Origin: Cellvibrionaceae bacterium
GTDB lineage: Bacteria > Pseudomonadota > Gammaproteobacteria > Pseudomonadales > Cellvibrionaceae
Direction of reading: 5' to 3'
DNA: 64,000 bases
Assembly (NCBI GenBank): GCA_025800365.1
Contig: JAOXRT010000080.1
Location: 62,001-126,000, forward strand
The translations under genes and the position numbers were made by a program. Of this stretch, positions 37,356-46,446 are shown piece after piece. A model generated the notes under the pieces. It was given only the letters and a program-made list of their open reading frames with translations. It did no database searches and was not told where the DNA came from. Each line of letters opens with the position of its first letter. The stretch's first letter is position 1.

Positions 37356-38279
37356 TTAAATGTTGCTATAGAAGTCAGCGATTTTATTCGCGGCAATAGT
37401 GACATATTCGTTGCGATCATAAAGATCGATATGACTTGCACCAGGAACCACAAAGTACTCTTTTTCGGAGCTAACTTTGTCATAGAACAACTTAGTGCAT
37501 ATAGCGGTCTCAGCCTTTTCACCAACCACACCCAAGAAAGGCTGAATCATTCTATCCGCATACTGTTCACCAATATTTAAAGTGACGGAATCATAAATAT
37601 TAGCCAGGACCTTATTGGAAAATCTTGGATAAGTTGCACTACCAGCGCGATCAGTACCGTAGTAGTCATAACCTTCTAACTCTGCTGACGAAGAACCTTT
37701 ATGCTGCTCAAGATAATCTGGATCATCATAGCCAAAAAGGTCGACAGTTAATGGCTGGTTACTTTCGTACATCGATTGCCTAGCATCATTGGCGCCATTT
37801 ACCATTTGCACAAAGGCCTGCTGATCAGCAAAAAACATTGCATCTGTGGCCAACATAGCGCTAATAGAAGCGAAGGCTTTTAAACGTAAATCGGTAATCA
37901 TTACCGCGCTCATTACATTACCGCCACCACAAATTCCGAGGCCGAATAGTCGCTCTTTATCTACAAACGATAAGGAGGACAAATAGGATACGGCATTTCT
38001 CAGATCTTCTTGCTTGCGAAAGTTGTTTTCATCATTCGAGAAACCTTCTTTGTAGCTTTGTGACTCACCTTTGCTGTTATAGTCAAAAGCAAAGAATACA
38101 AACCCCTGCTCGGTAAACTTTGGAGCGTATTGAGCAGCAGTTTGTTCTTTGATTTGATGGGCAGGGGGAGTAACCACGATAGTCTTATACTGCTTCGCTT
38201 CATCAAAATCTTCTGGCAAATAAAGGTTACCAACCAAGCTTAAAGCAACACTATCAAACTCAACTCTTTTCATTTTCAT
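37356..38279 (-). CDS. Alpha/beta hydrolase with a cysteine nucleophile (YcjY/dienelactone-hydrolase-like)
   Basis: 307 residues from the ATG at 38279 (AGGTG 6 bases upstream; an in-frame GTG is at 38288). The nucleophile elbow reads LFGLGICGGGNV with C117 in place of serine, as in dienelactone hydrolases and the YcjY group. A late VPGASHIDLYDR holds the candidate catalytic His. The N-terminal LVGNLYLPEDF and VVTPPAHQIKEQTAAQYAP are typical of YcjY-like proteins. It is the first gene of the hydrolase-SDR-AraC operon. Substrate unknown. Confidence 0.8.
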   Translation of the reverse strand: MKMKRVEFDSVALSLVGNLYLPEDFDEAKQYKTIVVTPPAHQIKEQTAAQYAPKFTEQGFVFFAFDYNSKGESQSYKEGFSNDENNFRKQEDLRNAVSYLSSLSFVDKERLFGLGICGGGNVMSAVMITDLRLKAFASISAMLATDAMFFADQQAFVQMVNGANDARQSMYESNQPLTVDLFGYDDPDYLEQHKGSSSAELEGYDYYGTDRAGSATYPRFSNKVLANIYDSVTLNIGEQYADRMIQPFLGVVGEKAETAICTKLFYDKVSSEKEYFVVPGASHIDLYDRNEYVTIAANKIADFYSNI

Positions 38280-38606
38280 GTTTTTCACCTGTTCTAGATT
38301 CTATGCCCGGCAACCGTAAAAAAATGCCGGGGCCTTATGTACAGGTACATAGTAGATAGACTAGGCTCAAGAAGCAGTGCACAAAAATACGGAAATTGGA
38401 TACAAAGCTGCATCCGCTGAAAATAAAACTCAATTTGCTCTGGGAGGGAGAGGAGAAGGATAAGAAGGAGGGAAAGAGTGAGCGCTAAACATTACCCCAA
38501 GAAGCCTATATAACTTAGCCATGACAAGAATACGCACCAAGAACGTGAGGCAATAATTGCCCCACAAACTCCATTACCCTAGCTATTTGAGACCTATCAG
38601 AACAGT
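38280..38606. other. 327-bp region between the hydrolase operon and the iron alcohol dehydrogenase
   Basis: It holds the leader hairpin at 38306-38331 and a nearly pure purine tract at 38442-38478 (broken only by one T), after which there is no recognisable gene. The hydrolase promoter must lie here. No terminator for the iron alcohol dehydrogenase was recognised. Confidence 0.5.
38306..38331 (-). promoter_or_regulatory. Leader hairpin CCCGGCA-N12-TGCCGGG before the hydrolase
   Basis: A 7-bp GC-rich stem with a loop containing seven T on the minus strand lies about 26 bases upstream of the hydrolase start. There is no trailing T tract after the stem, so it is not a normal terminator. It may be a leader RNA structure or a binding site. 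Confidence 0.35.
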
Positions 38607-39785
38607 CTAAGACCACAGCTCCTGATAAATCGATTTCATCTCTTGCTCTGATGGCACTCTTGGATTGTTACCTGGCGAGCCCGAAGCCAAGGCTTGCTCA
38701 GCCATGATATCCAGCTTATCCATAAACTCGTGTTTGTTGATACCAAATTCCGCAGGGCTGGGCACTAATAGCTCTTCGTTTAAATCTTCTAACCACAACA
38801 GTAGCGCATCACATGCAGCTTGTTCGTCAGTTTCTTCACTAACAATCGCCATTGCCTTGGCACAGTGGGCATAGCGCTCGACGGCGGCCGGAATAGAATA
38901 TTTAGTTACGGCCGGCAGCAACATGGCATTGCTCATACCGTGAGGCACATGAAAGTGGGCACCTATTGGGCGGCTCATGCCATGCACCAAGGCCACCGAA
39001 GCATTGGAAAACGCAACACCCGCTAGATGCGAGCCTAGCATCAACTTTTCTCGTGCTTCTTCATCGTTGCCATCATGAAATGCGCTGCGCAAATTAGGCG
39101 CTATTAGCTTCATTGCAGCCAAAGCTTGTTGATCACTAAAATCGTTGGCGCGCTTTGAAACATAAGCCTCTATAGCGTGAGTTAAGGCATCAATACCGGT
39201 ATCCGCCGTTACTCGCGCTGGTACGGTGAGACTAAGTTTGTAATCGACGATAGCCGCCTGCGGCAAAAACGCCAGGCCTTTGCATAACATTTTCTCATCA
39301 CTCTCGGCATCGGTGATGATGGTAAATTGAGTAGCTTCAGAGCCCGTACCTGCCGTCGTTGGGATAGCCACAAGAGGCAAGCCAGGCTGATCACAAATAG
39401 CGGGCACTTTATAATCGCTCATTCGCCCGCCTTTTGCCGCGAGATAAGCGATAGCTTTAGCACTATCAATTGCACTGCCGCCACCTAGGGCAATAACACC
39501 ATCGTAATTACCCTCTGCCATCGCCCTAATAGCTGGCTGCAAAGAGTCTTCTGTCGGCTCTGGCATCACATCGCTAAATACATCGTCATCCCTAAGCTGC
39601 AGCCCCGCAGTGGCACAGGCCTGCTGCACTTTTGCCTGCACGCCGATATCGCGCATTAATCCATCACAAATCATATAGGGACGCTGGCTACCTAAGCTGC
39701 GCAGCACTTCAGGAAGTTTATTTAGGCTATCACCACCGAGCTCTATCAAGCGCGGTAGTGATATACGGGCTATTGCTGTGTTCAT
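38607..39785 (-). CDS. Iron-containing alcohol dehydrogenase
   Basis: 392 residues, group III dehydrogenase. NAD contact: GVIALGGGSAIDSAKAIAYLA. Metal ligands are in TADTGIDALTHAIEAYVS (Asp, His) and in HGMSRPIGAHFHVPHGMSNAMLLPA (His residues). LVAIPTTAGTGSEATQF is the family signature. It interconverts alcohols and aldehydes with NAD(P). It is divergent from a small membrane gene at 39876 and has no metabolic neighbour of certain link. Confidence 0.92.
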   Translation of the reverse strand: MNTAIARISLPRLIELGGDSLNKLPEVLRSLGSQRPYMICDGLMRDIGVQAKVQQACATAGLQLRDDDVFSDVMPEPTEDSLQPAIRAMAEGNYDGVIALGGGSAIDSAKAIAYLAAKGGRMSDYKVPAICDQPGLPLVAIPTTAGTGSEATQFTIITDAESDEKMLCKGLAFLPQAAIVDYKLSLTVPARVTADTGIDALTHAIEAYVSKRANDFSDQQALAAMKLIAPNLRSAFHDGNDEEAREKLMLGSHLAGVAFSNASVALVHGMSRPIGAHFHVPHGMSNAMLLPAVTKYSIPAAVERYAHCAKAMAIVSEETDEQAACDALLLWLEDLNEELLVPSPAEFGINKHEFMDKLDIMAEQALASGSPGNNPRVPSEQEMKSIYQELWS

Positions 39786-39875
39786 TAATTTTTCTTGTTT
39801 TGATGTGTGAGTTGATCATCCTGACAAATGATGAAGAGGCATGCAAGTCGCGGCAGATATCCGTAAAATAGCCGC

Positions 39876-40268
39876 ATGAATTCTCAAGCTACGATTAAAA
39901 TTTACTACTGGCTAAGCCCGCTTTTTCTTATCGGCTTCGCGCTGTGGGGCTCAGATATTCGAATCAGCATCCCCGGTGCTAGCCCCGGCCTGCACTATTT
40001 GTACTTAGCGGCCTGCTTTGCAGTACCCAGCCTCTTACTTAAACGCCCCACCATGCGAGCCCTCTTTGCCTTGGGTGAAAGCGCCTTAAACATTTTTCTG
40101 CTGCTCTACGGTGTGTTAATGCGCTACTTGGAGTACATCGATATTGCCAGCCAAGGTGGACAAGCCATAACCGTAATGAGCCGCGGCGACATGCTGCACT
40201 TTATGATGGCGGCGGTTATTTTAGGCATGGGGTTTTATGGGAATCCGTTGGTTAAATCAAAGAGCTAG
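39876..40268 (+). CDS. Small membrane protein, unknown
   Basis: 130 residues and four membrane segments (LSPLFLIGFALWG, LHYLYLAACFAVPSLLL, ALNIFLLLYGVLM and MLHFMMAAVILGMGF). No family recognised. The start lies in an ordinary divergent promoter region with the iron alcohol dehydrogenase. Confidence 0.55.
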   Translation: MNSQATIKIYYWLSPLFLIGFALWGSDIRISIPGASPGLHYLYLAACFAVPSLLLKRPTMRALFALGESALNIFLLLYGVLMRYLEYIDIASQGGQAITVMSRGDMLHFMMAAVILGMGFYGNPLVKSKS

Positions 40269-40417
40269 TTGGTAACTTGGCTTCGAACGCTGAAGGACTT
40301 TAGGGGCTCTGTAAAACGCGCTTTGAAGGGGAGATGCAACCACAAGACCGTTCGAAGCCCTCTTAAATCAAACTAAAAACCAAAGTCCCAACATCAACAC
40401 TTGCAACCGGCCAAATA

Positions 40418-40437
40418 TACTGTATATTTAACCAGTA
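40418..40437 (+). promoter_or_regulatory. LexA (SOS) box of yebG
   Basis: TACTGTATATTTAACCAGTA matches the gammaproteobacterial LexA consensus CTG-N10-CAG with the TATAT core. It lies 22 bases before the YebG start codon. E. coli yebG is also SOS-regulated, so site and gene agree. Confidence 0.88.
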
Positions 40438-40458
40438 ATTGATACAGGAGATTTGCTC

Positions 40459-40740
40459 ATGGCTGTAGTAGCTGTTTGGAAGTGTGACCGAGACGGAAAG
40501 ATGTTTGAAAACAAAAAAGATGCGGAAGAACACGACAAAATGTTGGAACTGGCAGCGAATATTACCACGCTGCTGGAAAACCATATCGACGGCCTAGATG
40601 AAAATACCAGCGAAGCCATAGGCTTACTGCTTGCCGAACGCCGCGATGCCCTTGCTAAAGCCTGTAAGGGCAAGCCTGATGTATTGCTAGAAGAGCCGGC
40701 TCAGGAAGACAACGTAACACCTCTAACGGCGCAAGCTTAA
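40459..40740 (+). CDS. yebG: YebG family SOS-induced protein
   Basis: 93 residues from the ATG at 40459 (GGAG 8 bases upstream; TTG at 40453 is in frame). It begins MAVVAVWKCDRDGKMFENKKDAEEHDKMLE, here cited by its first and last parts as the YebG hallmark: a short Cys-containing strand followed by DKxLELAxNI. The rest is helical. YebG is a small DNA-damage-induced protein of unclear mechanism. The LexA box upstream and terminator downstream make it a one-gene unit. Confidence 0.9.
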   Translation: MAVVAVWKCDRDGKMFENKKDAEEHDKMLELAANITTLLENHIDGLDENTSEAIGLLLAERRDALAKACKGKPDVLLEEPAQEDNVTPLTAQA

Positions 40741-40816
40741 CGCTTGAATTAGCGCCCGGCTTTCTCCAGTGCCTTTAGGCTCCTCGGGCGCTATTCAAGT
40801 ACTTGTTGCTGTTTTA

Positions 40817-40847
40817 GTACCCACCTCCCCCGGTGGGTACGTTTTTT
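40817..40847 (+). terminator. Terminator of yebG
   Basis: GTACCCACC-N6-GGTGGGTAC gives a 9-bp stem followed by GTTTTTT. A second GC stem, GCGCCCG with CGGGCGC, lies just upstream between about 40752 and 40790. Confidence 0.85.
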
Positions 40848-40876
40848 GAGAATCTTTTTTATTAGAGACCGTTTTA

Positions 40877-42610
40877 TTAAAGGTCGTCTTCTTTCCTCAT
40901 TTCTGTTGATTCAAACTCTTCAGCTTGTGGAAGTTTTTCTTGTTCTTGTTTTGCTTCTAGAGCAGGAATCTTTTCACCCTGGTCTAAATTATTCTTCGTC
41001 TCAAGATTGCCTATGTTTTTAGGCGAGGCCTCAGTAAAAGACTCACTTAAATCTCCTTGCTCTTTGAGCTCTAGTAAATTCTTAGCAGGTAATGGCTCGG
41101 CACCTGGGTTCAAATTTTTATGAATTTTTGCCGCTTCACGTAAACCCGACAAATAAGCACCATGCACAGTCGATGGAAATTCACTGTGGCTGGCCTCACC
41201 TGCAAAATAAATTAAACCCTCATTTTCCGCCAATATCTGCCGATGCTCTGGGCGCCCACCTTGGCGAAGATAACTGTATGCACCTAAAGAGAAAGGATCA
41301 TTTTGCCAGCGGCTGATATAGCTGTTAAGCGGATCAGGAATCTCATCGCCATACATACCTCGCAAAGCCAACATCGCCTCCTCAACAATTTCCGCATCAC
41401 TGCCGGCTTCCAGTTGAGTGGCCGTACTTAAGGCCAAAAGATAAGGCTGCTGGCTGACTTGATGAACATTAAGCCAAAGGCTAAAGCGATCTTTTTCTGG
41501 GCTTACCCGAAGAAAAGCCTGGGCATCGTCCCAAAAAACTTCGGGAAACTTCAACCATACTTTATTGAGATGCCCCATTCCCAAAAGAGCAATGGCTTCA
41601 CGCTTACGAGCGCTAAGCTCTGGGCTAAAACGAATCTTGCCGGCCTGCAAAATAGAAACAGGCACAGTGATCACAACGCGTTTCGCTCGCATGACCTGTG
41701 TTTGGCCCTGATAGCTATAACTAATCTCTACAGAATCTTCTAGCTGCTGTACGGCACTAACCTGGCGAGCCAATAGCACATCGACTTTTTGACTCAATGA
41801 GTCGAGAATCGTTTGAAAGCCTGCTAATGGAATAGGATCACCACCACGATAATCCTCGCCATCCATCTCTGCCTGAACAGATAACTCTGCTGCATCGGCA
41901 GCCCAATCTTGTTCATACATAAAATTAATAAACAGATTGTGTAAATCATCACTTACAAAACCCAGATCACCGGACTTTTGGGCATCGTCCATCAGCATCT
42001 GCATGCTGGCATTTGGCTCACGTTCTAAATATTGCTCGATATATTTAGCAACCACGGTATACCAACGATCCGAGAGATCCTCGGTATCTTCAATTTCCTC
42101 ACCGTACTCGTCGTAGCTAAGGCTATCCCCCCAATCCGTAGGCGCACTTAAACGATGCCCCTGTTGTTTCGCTAAAGCAACTAAGGGGTTGTCGTCTTGG
42201 CCATGTAACCAATTGGCGCCCATCTCTATAGCTTGTTCACCGTCGAAAAGCGTATGAACACGCCCTCCGATACGTTCACGCGCCTCCAACACGGTAACCT
42301 TATAACCGAGAGACTGAAGCTCACTTGCCGCAGCCAAGCCGGCAGCACCCGCACCAACAACAATCACATCGGCATCATAATTCATGGGTTTTGCCTGCAG
42401 CTCGCTCTTTGTGTCTAACTTGGAATCGATTGACAATGATGCCCCCTGCGCAAAGGCCAAGCTCGAGCCCAGTGTAAATAGTGAAGAGAGAATAAGCGCA
42501 AAAGAAGAAAACTGGTGAGGCGCCAGACGAAAAGATAAAAGAGGCATCAGGCGAGCTAACTCCTTAGACGCCCAGCACGCAAAGCCCCGACAGCTCGTGG
42601 AAAACATCAT
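40877..42610 (-). CDS. Flavin-containing amine oxidase (monoamine/polyamine oxidase type)
   Basis: 577 residues. A long N-terminal part ends in a signal-like segment (FALILSSLFTLGSSLAFAQG). The FAD motif is VIVVGAGAAGLAAASELQSLG followed by VTVLEARERIGGRVHT (residues about 80-118). The amine oxidase end has LIYFAGEASHSEFPSTVHGAYLSG. It should oxidise an amine outside the cytoplasm, producing aldehyde, ammonia and peroxide. After the catalytic domain there is an unusual acidic, Glu/Lys-rich tail of about 75 residues (from about 500). The tail is low complexity and may bind a partner. Confidence 0.88.
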   Translation of the reverse strand: MMFSTSCRGFACWASKELARLMPLLSFRLAPHQFSSFALILSSLFTLGSSLAFAQGASLSIDSKLDTKSELQAKPMNYDADVIVVGAGAAGLAAASELQSLGYKVTVLEARERIGGRVHTLFDGEQAIEMGANWLHGQDDNPLVALAKQQGHRLSAPTDWGDSLSYDEYGEEIEDTEDLSDRWYTVVAKYIEQYLEREPNASMQMLMDDAQKSGDLGFVSDDLHNLFINFMYEQDWAADAAELSVQAEMDGEDYRGGDPIPLAGFQTILDSLSQKVDVLLARQVSAVQQLEDSVEISYSYQGQTQVMRAKRVVITVPVSILQAGKIRFSPELSARKREAIALLGMGHLNKVWLKFPEVFWDDAQAFLRVSPEKDRFSLWLNVHQVSQQPYLLALSTATQLEAGSDAEIVEEAMLALRGMYGDEIPDPLNSYISRWQNDPFSLGAYSYLRQGGRPEHRQILAENEGLIYFAGEASHSEFPSTVHGAYLSGLREAAKIHKNLNPGAEPLPAKNLLELKEQGDLSESFTEASPKNIGNLETKNNLDQGEKIPALEAKQEQEKLPQAEEFESTEMRKEDDL

Positions 42611-42670
42611 TGCAGGAACCTCGCTTATAGTGATTATGGGGCAGGCCCGAGGGCCTAGTCACCCCGAAAA

Positions 42671-43660
42671 TCAAAAGCCTGCAATACGTTCAAAAAACCA
42701 AAAACTCGCCAATACGCCCACCGCACAAGCGCTAAAATACTGCCCTTTCTGGTGCAAATTGGCCATATCAGTAAATACCTTACGCAACAGCGCAAAGACC
42801 AAAGCTGCAATACAGACAAAGAAGAGCTGCCCGAGTTCGACGCCGATATTAAAAAACAACAGCGCCACTGGCAACTCGGTTTGCGGCAAGCCTATATCCG
42901 CTAGCACTGCAGCAAAGCCAAAACCATGCAATAAACCGAAGCTACTGGCTACAAATACTGGCTGACGCCACGTTAAAGTGTCACGACGATTTAGCACTAA
43001 TTCCCGAGCTAAAAAGATGATACTTAATGCGATAACCGCCTCAATAGCTGGCACCGGCAAGCTTACAATACCCAAAGCCGCAGCCGCCAAGGTGATTGAA
43101 TGGGCGATGGTAAAGCCGGTCACTGTAATAAGTATACGACGCCAGCCACCCGCAATAAAAACAAGACAGGCTAGGAACAGTAAATGATCCAATCCAATTA
43201 GGATATGCTCAATACCCAGTACGGTGTAATCCTTAGCTAGCAGCCAACGTTCTTCTAAGGCCGGAACCTGCCAAGACATTTGCTTTGGCCCAAGCCGAGC
43301 ATTATGCACTTGGCCATTACTGCGCTCTAAACGAATTAGGCTGGAAATCGATGGATTTGCTAAGGGGTAAACAATATTGAGCTCAGCCCCTTCAATGCCC
43401 TTACTACAGCTAAATGGCTTTCGCACAGCCGTCTGCGATTGCTGATACTGGCAAAAGCTTGGCAGCTCGATACGGGGGCGATTAAAGTTGGGTACCGATG
43501 CCGGTACTCTGGCACGAAGCTCAAATTGACCCGGCTCGCTCTCACGGATATCAATATAAAAAGGGCGGCTTTCGTGGGCCTGTACCTGCCAACTTAAAAG
43601 CGCGGCAAACACCAACAGGCCTGATAGCAAAAAAGCTCGAAGAGTCATCGCAGCAGGCAT
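42671..43660 (-). CDS. HupE/UreJ-family membrane protein
   Basis: 329 residues: signal peptide (LLSGLLVFAALLSWQVQAHE), an extracellular beta domain of about 110 residues, then six or seven membrane helices with the HupE signature GIEHILIGLDHLLFLACLVF, IAHSITLAAAALG and FGLLHGFGFAAVLADIGLP. The His and Asp residues in these motifs suggest metal handling (nickel or other). It begins 2 bases from the PpiC gene stop, GGAG upstream, so the two are co-translated with the DUF3604 group. Confidence 0.85.
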   Translation of the reverse strand: MPAAMTLRAFLLSGLLVFAALLSWQVQAHESRPFYIDIRESEPGQFELRARVPASVPNFNRPRIELPSFCQYQQSQTAVRKPFSCSKGIEGAELNIVYPLANPSISSLIRLERSNGQVHNARLGPKQMSWQVPALEERWLLAKDYTVLGIEHILIGLDHLLFLACLVFIAGGWRRILITVTGFTIAHSITLAAAALGIVSLPVPAIEAVIALSIIFLARELVLNRRDTLTWRQPVFVASSFGLLHGFGFAAVLADIGLPQTELPVALLFFNIGVELGQLFFVCIAALVFALLRKVFTDMANLHQKGQYFSACAVGVLASFWFFERIAGF

Positions 43661-43661
43661 C

Positions 43662-44537
43662 TTAAGACTCCTGCAATAACTTAATCAGAGCTTCATCTCC
43701 CCGGGCAGGGTATTTCTCACTGAGTCTTTTTACTGCAGCCTTGCGCTGTAAACGCTGCTGCTGTCGCAGATAATCCTGCTCAACACGGCTATACACCCCG
43801 GCTAACTCAGGTTGATAGGCCGCTTTGCGCTGGGTAACCAATAAAAAATGCTGACCATGCTCCGAGCTAATAGGGCCAATCCATTGTTTACCGTCTAGCT
43901 CTTCTTGGGGCCATGCAAAAAGTTTTTCCGCAAAGGCTTCACCAAAGTGGGCAAGTACATAATCACGTGTGCGTTCAATATAATTACGGTGGTAAAGAAA
44001 ACGCTCGCCGAATTTACCGGCATCGGCGAAAGCGACGGATTGTTGATTAAGAGTCTGCAATAAGCCCTGATCAACAGCCGCCCCAGCGGGAAAATAAATA
44101 TGGGTAAAACTTATATAAGGCTGTACTTTATAATCAGCCTTATGCTCTTCCATAAAAGCTAATAGCTCAGCTTCGCTTGGACGTTCTTCTTCGGCGGCTT
44201 CTGATTGAATAATAAATTCCATTTTCTGCACTAAACGCCGTTTAATGATGTAATCATCCTCCATCAATTCCAGGCCATCAGCCTCACGGAATAGTAGCTC
44301 TTCTTCATAGTAATCCAATAGCAGTTGCCTACGCTCTTCTTGGCTCATCGCCTGCCATCGCTGTTTGGCCAGCTCTGGTGAAAACGCCTTACTGCGATAT
44401 TGGATAAAAGTGAGGATACTGTTTTCATCCACCGCGATGGATTGATCTTCCACTTCGGGGTTAATACTGTAATACAGCACAAATAAAGCGAAGCCCGCCA
44501 ACAAAAAGTACAACAGGGGCTCTTTAAATAAACGCAT
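43662..44537 (-). CDS. PpiC-type peptidyl-prolyl isomerase, membrane-anchored
   Basis: 291 residues from the ATG at 44537 (an upstream ATG at 44588 has no ribosome site). One N-terminal helix (LLYFLLAGFALFVLYYS) anchors it. A SurA/PpiD-like helical part (LLLDYYEEELLFREADGLEL) precedes the rotamase-like domain (YISFTHIYFPAG to GPISSEHGQHFLLV). It is likely a periplasmic folding helper for the exported DUF3604 or HupE proteins that flank it. Confidence 0.82.
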   Translation of the reverse strand: MRLFKEPLLYFLLAGFALFVLYYSINPEVEDQSIAVDENSILTFIQYRSKAFSPELAKQRWQAMSQEERRQLLLDYYEEELLFREADGLELMEDDYIIKRRLVQKMEFIIQSEAAEEERPSEAELLAFMEEHKADYKVQPYISFTHIYFPAGAAVDQGLLQTLNQQSVAFADAGKFGERFLYHRNYIERTRDYVLAHFGEAFAEKLFAWPQEELDGKQWIGPISSEHGQHFLLVTQRKAAYQPELAGVYSRVEQDYLRQQQRLQRKAAVKRLSEKYPARGDEALIKLLQES

Positions 44538-44604
44538 ATTGAAATTCTTATAGTCTGCTTGATAGGTTGGAATAGGGGCAAAACACATGCCCCTGTATTG
44601 AATA

Positions 44605-46434
44605 CTAAGGAGTGTACCAAATCGGAGAGCTATATGCCCTTTCTTGGATGCTGCTAGATTGCGTCTTAGGATGCGCTTTATTCATCGCGACCGCATCTAG
44701 CAAGGTATGCCTAGGTGTTGGAATCTCTAACACACGCACATAATAAAAAGCTCGCTGCTCGGGCTTGAAATCGGGATCTTTCCATAATACAACGAACTCA
44801 TCGGCACCAATAGTATTTTGGTAGCTGGCCGTTTGAGTATCGACAGTATCTTGCACAGCTGTGGTTTTACCGTCTTTCAGCTCTCGTTCGGAAGAAACCG
44901 CGACATTATAAATTTTCTCCTGCGTCTGCCCGGCCTCATCAATATAGCCTTTCACCACTTGTAAGCGATCTAATTTAGCGCCTGCAGCATCACGAACCGC
45001 TTGAATCAATAAACCTGGAGCTTTACCTTTAGGCGCAGTGCTTAGATCGCTGCCCATCGGCACGCCTTTACGATAGCCAACAGTTGCGAGATTTCTAGTT
45101 TTGGTATCGCGCTGTTTAAAGTCCCAACCCGCGAATACCCTTAAAGCAATACGCGTACCTGTTGTTGCATAAACTTCTTTGCGCTTGAATGCAGCAAAGA
45201 TTTCCTCACGAGTATTTTCCTTGGCCCACACCGCAGCTAATCCTGATGCTGAGAAATCCCAGCCACTGACATTGGTAGCGTTACTACTGCTTGGGATTTG
45301 ATCATAGCTTTCGGGCTTGCCATAAATGCTCACCTTGCCAGCAAAATTATGCTCATCTGCAGCTCCCTGCCCAGTATGGGCATCACTGGAGCCGATTAAA
45401 GCAAATTTATAGGGATTCACCCCCAGAGATTGCTCAAAGCCCAAACCTCGCAGTAAGGCAGAGCGAATATAATCCGCTTCAGTAACAGGTGCCTTGCCGT
45501 CATCTTTAACACTGAGCAAATGACGATAGGTTTCGAAATCAGCAAATTCGTCTGAAGGCGATAGCAAAGGATGTGTTTCCGAGTCACCTTTAATCTGAGT
45601 CGCTTCGACTACCGGCTCCCAGCGCATACGGCTGCGAGCATAATCAGCAGTAATGGGTCGGCCATCACTATCGACCACATCAAACATCAAGCCACCACTG
45701 ATGTTTGAGTTATGAGGAATGGAGATAAAATCTGTTTTATATTTCTCGCTGGTTTCGCCTAACCAGTTCCACAACCCTTCTGGGGTTTCATTATCTAAAG
45801 CACTGAATGGAATGTACTGGCTGGCCTTTTTTCCACTCGAAGATGACATCACCACACGATGTAAGTTTTTGCCGCCGGGTGTCGATGTCCACTCCCAACC
45901 CACTAGAGTGGTGAATTTTCCTGGCTGATTATATTGATCGGCCAAGGCTGTGGTTTCCTGCCAGATAGAACGCCTAATTCTCTCGCTATTAAATTCAGGA
46001 GTAGCGCGCTTAGCGTTTATATTGCCCAAAAACTCTGCGAAGACATCTGCACCACGACCTTCCTTCACCATTTTGATAAAGCGCTGGCCAGTCTTGGTAC
46101 CTGCCAACTCTGGGTCTCCACGAAAGAGGCGGTAAGGAACTCCCATCATCTCAGCGTGATCAGCAATCAATAAAAAGTCGAGGGGACGATCAATTTGTAC
46201 TCGAGCCCCTGTCGCGGCATTCACAATAGGCAAGCCCTTGGCATAACGATAGGCACCATGAGGATCAACACTGCGATTACCAAGAAAATAAGCGTCCGGG
46301 GAAAAGGAAGTGTGTAAATGGGTATCCCCCCACAATAACTGGGGCGTACTTTCTGCCATGGCCACAGCACAAGCGATCGAGCTAACGGAAGCGCCGATAA
46401 GTGTTGCCAGTAATTGTCTGTTTTGCTTTGTCAT
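44605..46434 (-). CDS. DUF3604 protein, copy 2 of a tandem pair
   Basis: 609 residues from the ATG at 46434 (a GTG at 46446 is in frame). Signal peptide, then LLWGDTHLHTSFSPDAYFLGN, a PHP-like H-x-H metal site, LLIADHAEMMGVPYRL, and ISIPHNSNISGGLMF. GSSDAHTGQGAADEHNF gives further His/Asp ligands. The end is PTPRHTLLDAVAM ... QERAYSSPIWYTP. The family is an exported metal-dependent hydrolase of unknown substrate found in marine and soil bacteria. It starts 12 bases after the stop of the first copy. Confidence 0.88.
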   Translation of the reverse strand: MTKQNRQLLATLIGASVSSIACAVAMAESTPQLLWGDTHLHTSFSPDAYFLGNRSVDPHGAYRYAKGLPIVNAATGARVQIDRPLDFLLIADHAEMMGVPYRLFRGDPELAGTKTGQRFIKMVKEGRGADVFAEFLGNINAKRATPEFNSERIRRSIWQETTALADQYNQPGKFTTLVGWEWTSTPGGKNLHRVVMSSSSGKKASQYIPFSALDNETPEGLWNWLGETSEKYKTDFISIPHNSNISGGLMFDVVDSDGRPITADYARSRMRWEPVVEATQIKGDSETHPLLSPSDEFADFETYRHLLSVKDDGKAPVTEADYIRSALLRGLGFEQSLGVNPYKFALIGSSDAHTGQGAADEHNFAGKVSIYGKPESYDQIPSSSNATNVSGWDFSASGLAAVWAKENTREEIFAAFKRKEVYATTGTRIALRVFAGWDFKQRDTKTRNLATVGYRKGVPMGSDLSTAPKGKAPGLLIQAVRDAAGAKLDRLQVVKGYIDEAGQTQEKIYNVAVSSERELKDGKTTAVQDTVDTQTASYQNTIGADEFVVLWKDPDFKPEQRAFYYVRVLEIPTPRHTLLDAVAMNKAHPKTQSSSIQERAYSSPIWYTP

Positions 46435-46446
46435 TATTTTTCTCAC

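Noticed and set aside
40363-40584. Minus-strand frame opposite the yebG promoter
   Set aside because: It is antisense to the LexA box and the start of yebG, and has no independent support.
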